The position numbers and the translations under genes are program-made. A stretch of DNA of 64,000 bases from Pseudodesulfovibrio cashew (GTDB lineage: Bacteria > Desulfobacterota > Desulfovibrionia > Desulfovibrionales > Desulfovibrionaceae), in contig NZ_CP046400.1 of assembly GCF_009762795.1 (NCBI RefSeq), forward strand, positions 2,705,501-2,769,500, in the 5' to 3' direction. Of this stretch, positions 1-7,836 are shown in pieces. Under the pieces are notes generated by a model. That model was not told the DNA's origin. It searched no databases and saw only the letters and a program-made list of their open reading frames with translations. Position 1 is the first letter of the stretch; every line of letters begins with the position of its first letter.

Positions 1-449
1 ATGGGCTCGGCGTTGAAGGTGGCACCGCCGCCCGCGATGACCAGCGGATGGCTCTCGTTGCGTTCCGTCGACCGGAAGGGGATTCCCGCCAGATCGAGCA
101 TGTACAGGATGTTGGTGTAGCAGAGCTCGTGGGTCAGGCTGAAGGCCAGGGCGTCCAGTTCCGCCAGGGGCGTGTCTGACTCCAGCGTGGCCAGCGGGAC
201 CTCTCGTTCGCGCAGAATGGCGGCCGTCTCTTCGCAGGGAGTATATACGCGTTCGGCCTGGAAACGGGGCACGGCGTTGACCGCCTCGGCTAGGATCTTC
301 TGCCCGAGGTAGGACATGCCCACTTCGTACATGTCCGGGAAGGCGAGGCCGCACCGGACGTTGATGGTCGCGGGGTCCTTGAGCGTGACGCCCCATTCGC
401 TGCCGAGGTAGCGGGAGGGACGCGGGAGAATGGGCAGTAGTTCCTTCAT
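1..449 (-). CDS. TIGR03960-type radical SAM protein, N-terminal fragment
   Basis: Amino-terminal 149 residues of a gene that continues past the left edge. The translation begins MKELLPILPRPSRYLGSEWG and includes FPDMYEVGMSYLG near residue 40 and LAFSLTHELCYTNILYML near residue 107. These match the start of the large B12-binding-domain radical SAM family known as TIGR03960, whose reaction is unknown. The cysteine motif that binds the iron-sulfur cluster would lie outside the window. The ATG has only a weak ribosome site (AGG immediately upstream). The family is recognised by resemblance, and the function is not established. Confidence 0.7.
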   Translation of the reverse strand, partial: MKELLPILPRPSRYLGSEWGVTLKDPATINVRCGLAFPDMYEVGMSYLGQKILAEAVNAVPRFQAERVYTPCEETAAILREREVPLATLESDTPLAELDALAFSLTHELCYTNILYMLDLAGIPFRSTERNESHPLVIAGGGATFNAEP

Positions 450-487
450 CCTGATGAGCCTAAATAAGGTTGGAGGTGTGGTCCACG

Positions 488-524
488 AAAAATGCGGGGT
501 CGGTCCTTGATGGACCGGCCCCGC
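488..524 (-). terminator. Rho-independent terminator
   Basis: A 13-bp stem (494-506 with 512-524, one G-T pair) with a 5-base loop, followed on the minus strand by A then TTTTT. It lies 25 bases beyond the stop codon of the small glycine-rich protein gene and should end its transcript. Confidence 0.85.
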
Positions 525-548
525 AGGGATCAATCGTTGCTGGTTCGG

Positions 549-893
549 CTAGACGAGGTTCAGCCCGCCGCCTCCGCCGAGGCCGCCGCCTGCGCCGCCG
601 CTGAGGTCAAGGCCGCCAGAGGTCATGCTGATGTTGGTCACGGCCTCGATGTACTTGGTCTTCATCTCTTCGGGACAGGATTTGTATTCGAACAGGACGT
701 GATCCATGGAGATCTCGCCGTGCATTTCCTGGTCGAAGGGATAGCCGAAAGGCAGCAGGACCATCTGGGTGCCGGTCTGGGTGGGCAGGGCCTGGATGGT
801 GGCCGGGTCCTCGATCTTGTTGGCCTCGGCGTTGAATTTGCCGACGACCATGTCGCCGGAAACGAGCTTGACCAGTCTGATGTCGTATTCCAT
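549..893 (-). CDS. Conserved hypothetical protein, Sm-like start and Gly-rich tail
   Basis: A 114-residue protein I do not recognise by name. Residues 1-25 (IRLVKLVSGDMVVGKFN) have the look of the first strands of an Sm-like or small beta-barrel fold. Residues 27-90 hold short hydrophobic strands and a conserved-looking block around MVLLPFGYPFD. The last 25 residues are mostly glycine with small hydrophobics, a flexible tail. No signal peptide or membrane segment is seen. The start ATG is preceded by AAGGAG, a strong ribosome site, and the gene has its own terminator, so it is probably a single-gene transcript. The Sm-fold idea is only inference. Confidence 0.7.
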   Translation of the reverse strand: MEYDIRLVKLVSGDMVVGKFNAEANKIEDPATIQALPTQTGTQMVLLPFGYPFDQEMHGEISMDHVLFEYKSCPEEMKTKYIEAVTNISMTSGGLDLSGGAGGGLGGGGGLNLV

Positions 894-999
894 GGGATGA
901 TTCTCCTTAAAATTGGGGTCGGCACACTAAGTAGGTATGGAGGCGGTTTCTGTCAAGACAGAGGAGCTGTGCAGGCGGAAAAAGAAGGAGAAAGACGTT

Positions 1000-1033
1000 G
1001 GGACGGGACCGCCTGGGGTAGCAGTCCCGTCCC
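1000..1033 (-). terminator. Hairpin after symporter operon
   Basis: Perfect 10-bp stem (1000-1009 with 1024-1033) with a 14-base loop, 34 bases beyond the symporter stop codon. The minus-strand continuation is only pyrimidine-rich (AACGTCTTTCTCC), without a tight U-run, so it may be a weak terminator or an RNA 3'-end stabiliser. Confidence 0.5.
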
Positions 1034-1067
1034 GGTTGGAGAGGTGGGCTTTGAGCCGGTATGGGGC

Positions 1068-2642
1068 CTATGCCTTTTCAGGGCCGTGAAGGACGGCCAT
1101 GACTTCATCGGTATCCGGCGGCAGGGCGTCTTCGCCCTTGGCCGAGTATTCCAGCTTCGACGCCGCGTAGATGGCGAGGAAGGAGAGGATCATGACGAAT
1201 CCGCCGGGGTTCTTGTACTGCAGGAATTCAGGCAGCATGGACTTCCCGAGGATCATGAAGAAGGAGCCGATGATGCCCACGGCCAGCCCGGCGCAAGCGC
1301 CGTTCTTGGTCATCTTGGGCCACCAGACGCCCATGACCAGGACCGGGAAGAAGGTCGAGGCCGCGATGGCGAAGGCCAGGCCGACCAGGACCGCGATCTG
1401 CATGGATTCGGCCCAGAAACCCAGCGGGATGCCGAGCAGGCCCACCAGGACCGAGGAGGCGCGGGCGACCATGACGCGGGAGCGCTCGGGCATGTTCGGG
1501 TTGAAGACGTTGACCACCAGGTCGTGGCCGATGGCGCCGGAGCAGGCGATGATCAGGCCGGCCACGGTGGAGAGGATAGCCGCGAAGGCTCCGGCCACGA
1601 CGATGCCGAGCAGGATCTGTCCGCCGAAGTGGGAGCCGGCGACCGGGACGGCCAGGTTCTTGCCGTTGGCAGCCAGCCACTTCATCAGGTGCGGGGAGAC
1701 GCCGAGGGCCTCGCCCTGAAGATAGGTGTAACGGACCACGTGGCCGACGTAGGGGCTCAGGATGTAGAACATGCCGATGAGGAGCAGGACGTAGATGACG
1801 GTCTTGCGGGCGGCCTTGCCATCGGGCGCGGTGTAGAAGCGCACGAGGATGTGGGGCAGACCGGCGGTGCCAAACATGAGGGCCAGGAGCAGGGACAGGG
1901 TGTCCTTGAGGTTGGTCAGCCAGAAGGCCGGGCTGGTGTAGGCCGCGCCGTCGAACATCTTGCCGGTTTCCGGGTCAGGCCCCTTGAAGGTCGCAAGGAA
2001 GTTGACCACGTCGGTGTAGGTGTAGCCCTTGACCATGAAGGGAATGAAGGCGAGCAGGAACATTGCGCCGAACAGGATCCAGAACTGGACCAACTGGTTG
2101 ACAGTGGTCGCCTTCATGCCGCCCACAGTGACGTAGAAAGTGATGATGCAGGCGATAATCACGATGGAAGTGCCGTAGTCCAGATTCAGGAGCAGGCCCA
2201 TGACCTTGCCTGCGCCGAGCATCTGCGGGGCCATGTAGAAGAGCGAGATGAAGAGGACGCCGATGACGCCGAGGATGCGCGCTGTCTTGGAATGGAACCG
2301 CTCGGACACGAAGTCGGGCACGGTGTAGCGGCCGAACTTGCGCAGGGGGCTGGCCAGGAACAGGAGCAGGGCGATATATCCCACGAAGAAGCCCAGAGCA
2401 TAGATGATGCCGTCAAATCCGAACAGGAAGGCGACGCCTGCGACGCCCAGGAATGAGGCCGCAGACAGGTAGTCCGAGGAGATGGCGGAAGCGTTGATGA
2501 ACGAGTTGACCTTGCGTCCGGCCAGATAGTAGTCCGCCGACGTTTTCTGGCTGCGGAACATGAAGGTGGTCACGATGGTAAAGGCCAGCATGCATCCGAT
2601 GAGGATGAGGGCCATGACAGGTATTTGGTATCCGGCTTCCAT
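1068..2642 (-). CDS. SSS-family solute/cation symporter (ActP-like)
   Basis: A 524-residue sodium:solute symporter of the SSS family, with about 13 predicted membrane helices. It begins MEAGYQIPVMALILIGCML. Early motifs FMFRSQKTSADYYLAGRKV and SAISSDYLSAASFLG are typical of acetate/carboxylate symporters of the ActP type. The start follows the stop of the DUF4212 gene by one base and has GGGGAGGAG upstream, so the two are translated as a pair. In other bacteria such pairs carry acetate or other short organic acids, but the substrate cannot be read from sequence. A longer reading frame upstream overlaps the DUF4212 gene and is not used. Confidence 0.85.
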   Translation of the reverse strand: MEAGYQIPVMALILIGCMLAFTIVTTFMFRSQKTSADYYLAGRKVNSFINASAISSDYLSAASFLGVAGVAFLFGFDGIIYALGFFVGYIALLLFLASPLRKFGRYTVPDFVSERFHSKTARILGVIGVLFISLFYMAPQMLGAGKVMGLLLNLDYGTSIVIIACIITFYVTVGGMKATTVNQLVQFWILFGAMFLLAFIPFMVKGYTYTDVVNFLATFKGPDPETGKMFDGAAYTSPAFWLTNLKDTLSLLLALMFGTAGLPHILVRFYTAPDGKAARKTVIYVLLLIGMFYILSPYVGHVVRYTYLQGEALGVSPHLMKWLAANGKNLAVPVAGSHFGGQILLGIVVAGAFAAILSTVAGLIIACSGAIGHDLVVNVFNPNMPERSRVMVARASSVLVGLLGIPLGFWAESMQIAVLVGLAFAIAASTFFPVLVMGVWWPKMTKNGACAGLAVGIIGSFFMILGKSMLPEFLQYKNPGGFVMILSFLAIYAASKLEYSAKGEDALPPDTDEVMAVLHGPEKA

Positions 2643-2643
2643 G

Positions 2644-2910
2644 TTACTCCTCCCCGAAGGTGGCTTCGATTTCGTCTTCCATGGCGTTGGCCTTGCCCAC
2701 GTACCAGATGAACAGGCCCCAGGTGATGGGGTAGACCGCGATGGCCACGAGCCAGTAGTGCAGCGGGAAATCGAGGATAGACACCTGGGCCACCGCGTCT
2801 CCCAGCAGGTAGACGAGCAGGAAGATGGAGATGACGAACGCGAAGTATGGAATGCCCACACCGAGCGCTATGGCCAGTTGCCGTTTTCGGATCATGTCGA
2901 TTTGGTTCAT
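2644..2910 (-). CDS. DUF4212 small subunit of the symporter
   Basis: An 88-residue protein with two membrane helices (about residues 13-37 and 48-70) and an acidic tail. It belongs to the DUF4212 family, which is nearly always encoded directly before an SSS symporter and is thought to be its small subunit. Here the stop codon is one base from the symporter start. The gene is first in its operon and is transcribed divergently from the GlnD-like nucleotidyltransferase gene, so the 150-base gap between them carries both promoters. Confidence 0.85.
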   Translation of the reverse strand: MNQIDMIRKRQLAIALGVGIPYFAFVISIFLLVYLLGDAVAQVSILDFPLHYWLVAIAVYPITWGLFIWYVGKANAMEDEIEATFGEE

Positions 2911-3069
2911 GGTTTACCCCCTCTGTTTGGTTGGTGTGTTTGCCGTTGAAGCCCTTTTACAGTAGAGAAAATGAAGGGAGCATCGTATTTCAGGTAAACG
3001 GTCAAACTGATCCGGTCGGAGCGGAAGCGGTCGTTTTGCTCCCGGTTAGCGGGCGTTTTGTCCCGATCA

Positions 3070-4176
3070 ATGGTTCTCAATAAGCCCGAGGAGCCCACTT
3101 TGTGCGGTCAGGCGGCGGATAACCACCCGGCAGGGGTGACGGTAAACGGTTCATATGGCACGCCCAACGGACTGGACGGCGAACTGCTGGTCATGGCGCG
3201 CGAGGGGCGGCTGACCGGAATCCGGCGTACGCGTGCCGATCTGGTGGAGGACTGGCTGGACCGGGGCATGACCGCCGAGGAGACCTGCAAGCGGTTGTCG
3301 GCCTATAACCGGTCCGTGACTCTGGCCGTACTCGAGGCGCATGCCGAGAATCATCCGTGGCTGCGCGAGTGTGCATTTCTGGAATTCGGCTCCGGCGGTC
3401 GCGACGAGCAGGTTCTGGGCTCGGATCAGGACAACGGGCTGCTGCTGCGCGTCGATCCGGACCTTGAGGAGCTGGAGAGCGCGGCCCAGTCCGTGGTAAT
3501 GGCCCTGGACGGCGCGGGCATGCCCTTGTGCGGCGGCGGGGTGATGATTTCAAACCCCTTGTGGCGCGGCGATTTCGACCAGTGGCTGCACCGTCTGACC
3601 GGCTGGCTCTCCAACCCGGCGGAAAAGGGAGCCTGGCAGTCTGGCCTCATTCTTGATTTTCGGTCCGTGTTCGGACCGAAGCGGGATGTCCTGCTCTTGC
3701 GCCAGCGGTTGTGGGAATATGTGCGGACCAAGCCCCTCGCCCTGGCTCTGTTGGTGGACGAACTGACCAATTACCGGCTTCCCCTGACCTTCTATGGCGC
3801 GTTTGTCACCGAGAAGGACGGGCCGTGGCAGGGGTTCCTCGACATCAAGCATTCGGTTCTGGCCCATCTGACCAACAGCGCGCGCATCCTGGCCCTCAAG
3901 TATGACATCATGCCACCCAACACCTGCGACCGGCTCCGCGCCCTGGCTGAGGTGGGGCATGTCTCCTCCGGTCATGCAAAAGCCCTTCTTGATTCCTGGG
4001 ACTATCTCCAGCGCAAGCGGCTGACCATTGGTCTCGCCTGCGAGCGGGAATCCGTTTCGCCTCATAACTATGTCCGGCCGAGCGCCATGGACGCAGAAGA
4101 AAAGGCGCAGCTCAAGGCGGCTATCCACGCCGTGGAAAAGCTGGTTCACCTCGTTCAGGCCGGTTCCGGCCTCTGA
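3070..4176 (+). CDS. DUF294-type nucleotidyltransferase (GlnD-like)
   Basis: About 368 residues. It carries a nucleotidyltransferase signature FGSGGRDEQVLGSDQDNGLL about one third of the way in, with the GS and the DxD metal-binding pair intact, followed by the helical DUF294 C-terminal region. This is the catalytic type of the PII uridylyltransferase, but the cNMP-binding and CBS domains that often precede it are absent. Only about 110 residues lie before the catalytic motif. Genes of this type commonly sit beside DUF4212/SSS symporters, and here it is divergent from that pair, suggesting control of transport by nucleotidylation (inference). The start is uncertain: ATG 3070 is chosen, TTG 3058 is possible, and neither has a good ribosome site. 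Confidence 0.75.
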   Translation: MVLNKPEEPTLCGQAADNHPAGVTVNGSYGTPNGLDGELLVMAREGRLTGIRRTRADLVEDWLDRGMTAEETCKRLSAYNRSVTLAVLEAHAENHPWLRECAFLEFGSGGRDEQVLGSDQDNGLLLRVDPDLEELESAAQSVVMALDGAGMPLCGGGVMISNPLWRGDFDQWLHRLTGWLSNPAEKGAWQSGLILDFRSVFGPKRDVLLLRQRLWEYVRTKPLALALLVDELTNYRLPLTFYGAFVTEKDGPWQGFLDIKHSVLAHLTNSARILALKYDIMPPNTCDRLRALAEVGHVSSGHAKALLDSWDYLQRKRLTIGLACERESVSPHNYVRPSAMDAEEKAQLKAAIHAVEKLVHLVQAGSGL

Positions 4177-4253
4177 TCGGCTCCGATCTTGCAAAGCTTC
4201 AGGCGGCGACGGGGAATTGACATCCCCCCATCATATATAAAGGATATGACCGC

Positions 4254-5807
4254 GTGAACGTTCTCATTATCAACCTGACCCGTTTCGGCGACCTGATCCA
4301 GACCCAACCCGTGATCTCCGGCCTTGTGGAGCAGGGGCACCGTGTCGGTTTGGTCTGTCTGGAGAATTTTGCTTCTGCGGCCACGCTACTGGATGGGGTG
4401 GACGAGGTCTTTCCCTTTCCCGGGGCCGGGCTGCTCTCGCTGCTGGACAGTGACTGGCGGCTGGCCGTGGAGCGCGTATCGGCGTTTCGCGACAGGGTCT
4501 TTGAAAGAATGGAGCCGGGGCGGATAGTGAACCTGACTCCCTCGGTCTCCTCGCGCCTCCTGGCCCGCGCGCTGGCTCCGGACTCCGGCGACGTGGCCGG
4601 GTTCTCGGTGGATGAGTTCGGGTTCAACGCGGATTCCTCGGCCTGGGCCGCCTTTCTCCAGTTGGCCGGGAGCAATCGGGGCGCGAGTCCCTTCAATCTT
4701 TGCGATATTTTTCGCCGTACCGCCGGGCTCGGTGACGAGGGCAACTCCTTGGTATTGGCCCTGACCGATGATGCCGTCCTGTCTGAAGGGCAGCAGCGGC
4801 TTACTGATGGAACATCTGACAGCTCCAATGGGTATCTCGCTCTTCAGATGGGTGCGAGCGAAGAGAGGCGACGCTGGCCGGTTGAATATTTCGTGCGACT
4901 TGCCGAGCTCGTCTGGGAGCGTGACGGGCTGGTTCCGGTTCTTCTCGGCACCAAGGGGGAAGCGCATCTGGGCGAGCGGTTCCGGGAGCGTGCCGGATGT
5001 CCGAGCGTGGACCTCATGGGAGGGACCTCGCTGACGGAACTGGCCGGAGTACTCGGCAACTGCGCCGCCCTGGTCACCAACGACACCGGGACCATGCACC
5101 TGGCCGCCGGGCTGGGTGTGCCGCTCTGCGCCGTTTTTCTGGCCACCGCCCAGCCGTGGGACACCGGGCCATACCGGGCGGGCAATTTATGCCTGGAGCC
5201 TGATATGGACTGCCACCCCTGCCGGTTCGGCACGCGGTGTCCGAACGACAACAGTTGCCGTCGGGCCGTGGGGCCTGAAACTCTGTATGCTTCGCTGCGG
5301 GCCTTGCTGGACGGCGGCGATCCCGAGGGCTGCTCTGGTGCACGGGTTTGGCGAACGCGGACTGGAGACTATGGTTTCATGGATCTTATTTCCCTGTCCG
5401 GGCACGACGATGCGGACCGCACAGTGTGGAAAGGGCAGCAGCGGACCTATTTTCGGGCATTTCTGGACGGCGATATCGTGGCCGAGCCCTGCGGGCTCGG
5501 GCGCAAATTGTCTACGGGCATGGCGGAAGAATTATCCAAAACTTTGACGAACGCCCGGGACATGCTGTTCCTTCTTTCCCGCCAAGGCATGCTCCTGGCA
5601 AGCAACCCGAGATCCCAGGCCAAGGCCAAGTTTCTGGCTTCGTGGCAACGTCTTCAGGGTGTCTTTGATGCGAGTGAATATCTTGATATTCTTGGAAAAT
5701 TGTGGATGTTTGAATCACAGAAGAGCGGCGGAGATCTGGCTTCTCTGCTTTCGCTGGTGGACCGGTATCACGGTCTGGTCTCCTCCCTGGTCAGGGAATT
5801 CGAGTAG
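4254..5807 (+). CDS. Glycosyltransferase family 9 protein with C-terminal extension
   Basis: A 517-residue GT9 (ADP-heptose transferase-like) protein. The N-terminus NVLIINLTRFGDLIQTQPV is the standard GT9 start. The second half of the fold has VTNDTGTMHLAAGLGVPLCAVF (about residues 275-295), followed by a cysteine cluster CHPCRFGTRCPNDNSC. Residues from about 350 to 517 form an extra, mostly helical region not found in ordinary heptosyltransferases. GTG start with AAGGAT upstream. It heads a run of three same-strand genes whose partners are small helical proteins, so a role in modifying a protein such as flagellin rather than lipopolysaccharide is possible but unproven. Confidence 0.8.
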   Translation: MNVLIINLTRFGDLIQTQPVISGLVEQGHRVGLVCLENFASAATLLDGVDEVFPFPGAGLLSLLDSDWRLAVERVSAFRDRVFERMEPGRIVNLTPSVSSRLLARALAPDSGDVAGFSVDEFGFNADSSAWAAFLQLAGSNRGASPFNLCDIFRRTAGLGDEGNSLVLALTDDAVLSEGQQRLTDGTSDSSNGYLALQMGASEERRRWPVEYFVRLAELVWERDGLVPVLLGTKGEAHLGERFRERAGCPSVDLMGGTSLTELAGVLGNCAALVTNDTGTMHLAAGLGVPLCAVFLATAQPWDTGPYRAGNLCLEPDMDCHPCRFGTRCPNDNSCRRAVGPETLYASLRALLDGGDPEGCSGARVWRTRTGDYGFMDLISLSGHDDADRTVWKGQQRTYFRAFLDGDIVAEPCGLGRKLSTGMAEELSKTLTNARDMLFLLSRQGMLLASNPRSQAKAKFLASWQRLQGVFDASEYLDILGKLWMFESQKSGGDLASLLSLVDRYHGLVSSLVREFE

Positions 5808-5885
5808 TCGGCACGGATATTGAATGATCCGTGGCGAACCGGCATTTACGGAAAAATCAGCATCCCTTTCGAGGAGGAACCAATC

Positions 5886-6488
5886 ATGATCCTGATAGAC
5901 GGAAAGAAGTACGACATCGGCAGCCAGAATTTTGAGAATCTGGAGCAGGTCTTTGCCAAGGTGGTCGAGGACGGCCATCTGGAAGACCGCATTGTCACCG
6001 ATGTGCGCATCAACGAAGAGCCGTTCACCGAAATTTATCCCCACCAGTCCGAGGACATCGAGATGTCCGAGGTGGAATCCATCGAGATCATCACCATGGG
6101 CACCAGCGACATGGCTGTGGAGATCACCCTGGAGCTCTATAAGGTCGTGAACATCATGGCCGAAGGCGGAAAGCGTGTGGCCGAACTGTTCCGCCAGGCC
6201 GACGACGCCGAGGCCCTGGAGACCTACCAGGACCTGCTTGAGGTCATCCGCAACTTCCTGCGCATGATCGGCGTGCTCCGCGATGAATATTCCCTCAAGG
6301 ATCACAAGGACTACGAGCGTAGCGCCGAGGAACTCAATGACATGTTCACCGAGATGTCCACGGTGCTGGAGAACGAGGACTGGATTTTGTTGGCCGACCT
6401 TCTTGAATATGAATTCCTGCCGGCGGTGGAAAAGTGGAAGAAAGTCATCAAGCAGATTCGCGACGACATCCGCGAGTCCAAGAGGTAG
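5886..6488 (+). CDS. Conserved hypothetical protein, helical and acidic
   Basis: A 200-residue protein that I cannot assign. The start is fixed by GAGGAGGAAC ending five bases before ATG 5886. Residues 1-75 look like a small alpha/beta module (ILIDGKKYDIGSQNFENLEQV). Residues 80-200 are long amphipathic helices rich in Glu, with a basic end. No membrane segment or signal peptide. It lies 78 bases after the GT9 gene and two bases before the next gene, so all three are probably co-transcribed. A cytosolic partner or scaffold protein is the most that can be suggested. Confidence 0.7.
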   Translation: MILIDGKKYDIGSQNFENLEQVFAKVVEDGHLEDRIVTDVRINEEPFTEIYPHQSEDIEMSEVESIEIITMGTSDMAVEITLELYKVVNIMAEGGKRVAELFRQADDAEALETYQDLLEVIRNFLRMIGVLRDEYSLKDHKDYERSAEELNDMFTEMSTVLENEDWILLADLLEYEFLPAVEKWKKVIKQIRDDIRESKR

Positions 6489-6490
6489 AC

Positions 6491-6847
6491 ATGGCAAGCC
6501 GTCGCCGGTTGCTCGACGAGGCGCTTTCCATCGGTCGCAAGGAACTCGGTTGTCTGGCCGGTGGAGACGTCTTTGGAGCTGAGCGTTTTTCCCGGGACAG
6601 GGAGCGCATTCTTGATGAGGCCATTGCCGACCTGGACAGCGAACACCTCGATCAGCTTTCCGATGTGCTCGTTGAGGTGAAGTCACTGCAGGATCAGATC
6701 ACCGCTGAGGCGCGTCGACTGCATACGAGCCTCAAGCAGGATCTGGCGGGCATGCGAAAGCAGACAAAACGGTTCGCCGGTTACAGTTTCGGTTCGGGAA
6801 ACATGCCTCGTCTGGCCAAGGAAAGGTTTTTGAACAAGAAGGGGTGA
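6491..6847 (+). CDS. Small coiled-coil protein, possibly a flagellar-chaperone type
   Basis: A 118-residue, almost wholly helical protein with heptad-like spacing between residues 25 and 85 and a basic C-terminal tail (PRLAKERFLNKKG). Size and pattern recall FlgN/FliT-type export chaperones, but no diagnostic motif was seen and the assignment is inference. Start ATG 6491 is two bases past the previous stop, with AGAGG as ribosome site. It is last in the three-gene run and is followed by a clear terminator. Confidence 0.6.
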   Translation: MASRRRLLDEALSIGRKELGCLAGGDVFGAERFSRDRERILDEAIADLDSEHLDQLSDVLVEVKSLQDQITAEARRLHTSLKQDLAGMRKQTKRFAGYSFGSGNMPRLAKERFLNKKG

Positions 6848-6876
6848 GCCCCGCAGGATACGATTGGCAACAGGAG

Positions 6877-6904
6877 TCCCCGGTCATTGCGGCCGGGGAT
6901 TTTT
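6877..6904 (+). terminator. Rho-independent terminator
   Basis: Stem TCCCCGG (6877-6883) with CCGGGGA (6893-6899) around a 9-base loop, followed by TTTTT. It ends the GT9 three-gene transcript and sits just before the 3' end of the convergent PilZ gene. Confidence 0.85.
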
Positions 6905-6909
6905 CATTT

Positions 6910-7830
6910 TCAGAATCGGTCCCAACGCAGTGAGCCGGTCTCTCCGAGCAGTTTTCCGCTGCCGTTGAATTCGATTCCCAAGCGGGTGAAGCCGGGGCGC
7001 CCTTCGTGCATGGAGCGGATCTCTCCGGCATACCAATACGGTTTGAAGGTCTTCTCCCTGAAGCTGAACATGAACAGGTTGATGGTCACCTGGGAGCCGG
7101 GGGCGCAGTTTTCGGGGATGACTTCGTTACGGATGCTCAGGCCGAGTCCTCCGTGGGAGATGTTGAGCACGGCGTTGGCCGACTGGGCCGCATCTTCCGT
7201 GGCAAAGGAGTTCACCGCGACGTGCGGTGCGGCATCAGGGAAGGCGATGTCCGACGTATAGGCTTCTTCCACCCAGAGTTTGATACGGATGAACTGTTGA
7301 TCTGCCACGCGCTTGCGGGCGTGCTTGCGTCGGCTGATCTGCGCGTAGCCGGTGGGCACGGAGAGGATCAGGCGGTCCCGGTCCGGCCCGTCAGCCTTGA
7401 GCAGCTTGGCCGTGAAGGAGTTGACCGCGCCAAGGCTGGTCTTGACCGGGGCGAAGACGCAGGCGACAGTGTCGCCTTCCCTGGCCCGGATCTCCTCCAG
7501 GCGTTCGATGATTTCACACTTGATCTTGCTTGAGGCCACGGTGGTGACGACGCAACGGGCCGCCACGCGATTGCCTTTGGGGTCCGTGAGGACGTCCACG
7601 GACATGCCTTCCTGCTGCAGGGTGCGGGGCACGTTGACGCGTTTGGCCGGCCGTCCCTTCTTTCGGGGCAGGAGCAGCTTCAGGGCGAAAAGGAGCAGAA
7701 TCAGCGCCAGCGCGCCGAGGAGTGCTCCTCCGGCCAGCCGGACGGTGTCGGGCGGGATGGAGGGGGCGAGCCCCTGGACGAGTTCGGTTATCGCGTCCGT
7801 TGCGCTGCTGATGAGATCCTGCAAGTTCAT
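6910..7830 (-). CDS. Membrane-anchored PilZ-domain protein
   Basis: A 306-residue protein. One membrane helix lies at about residues 33-55, followed by a basic stretch (PRKKGRPAKRV). Residues 60-165 form a YcgR-N-like beta domain. A PilZ-like region follows, with RRKHARKRV near residue 168 (RxxxR c-di-GMP motif) and NISHGGLGLSI near residue 225 (the N/DxSxxG motif). It is therefore a likely inner-membrane c-di-GMP receptor. The start lies six bases after the mltC stop, so it is probably co-transcribed with mltC, suggesting a link between c-di-GMP and wall remodelling (inference). Confidence 0.8.
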   Translation of the reverse strand: MNLQDLISSATDAITELVQGLAPSIPPDTVRLAGGALLGALALILLLFALKLLLPRKKGRPAKRVNVPRTLQQEGMSVDVLTDPKGNRVAARCVVTTVASSKIKCEIIERLEEIRAREGDTVACVFAPVKTSLGAVNSFTAKLLKADGPDRDRLILSVPTGYAQISRRKHARKRVADQQFIRIKLWVEEAYTSDIAFPDAAPHVAVNSFATEDAAQSANAVLNISHGGLGLSIRNEVIPENCAPGSQVTINLFMFSFREKTFKPYWYAGEIRSMHEGRPGFTRLGIEFNGSGKLLGETGSLRWDRF

Positions 7831-7836
7831 GATATG

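Noticed and set aside
492-2456. A 654-codon plus-strand frame opposite the symporter
   Set aside because: Antisense to a clear SSS symporter and rich in charged and Gly/His runs typical of shadows.
2920-2945. Sigma-54-like sequence in the symporter upstream region
   Set aside because: Spacing between GG and GC is 11 instead of the required 10 bases.
5715-6686. A 323-codon minus-strand frame opposite the GT9 partner genes
   Set aside because: Spans three plus-strand genes that have strong ribosome sites and tight spacing; composition is that of a shadow.
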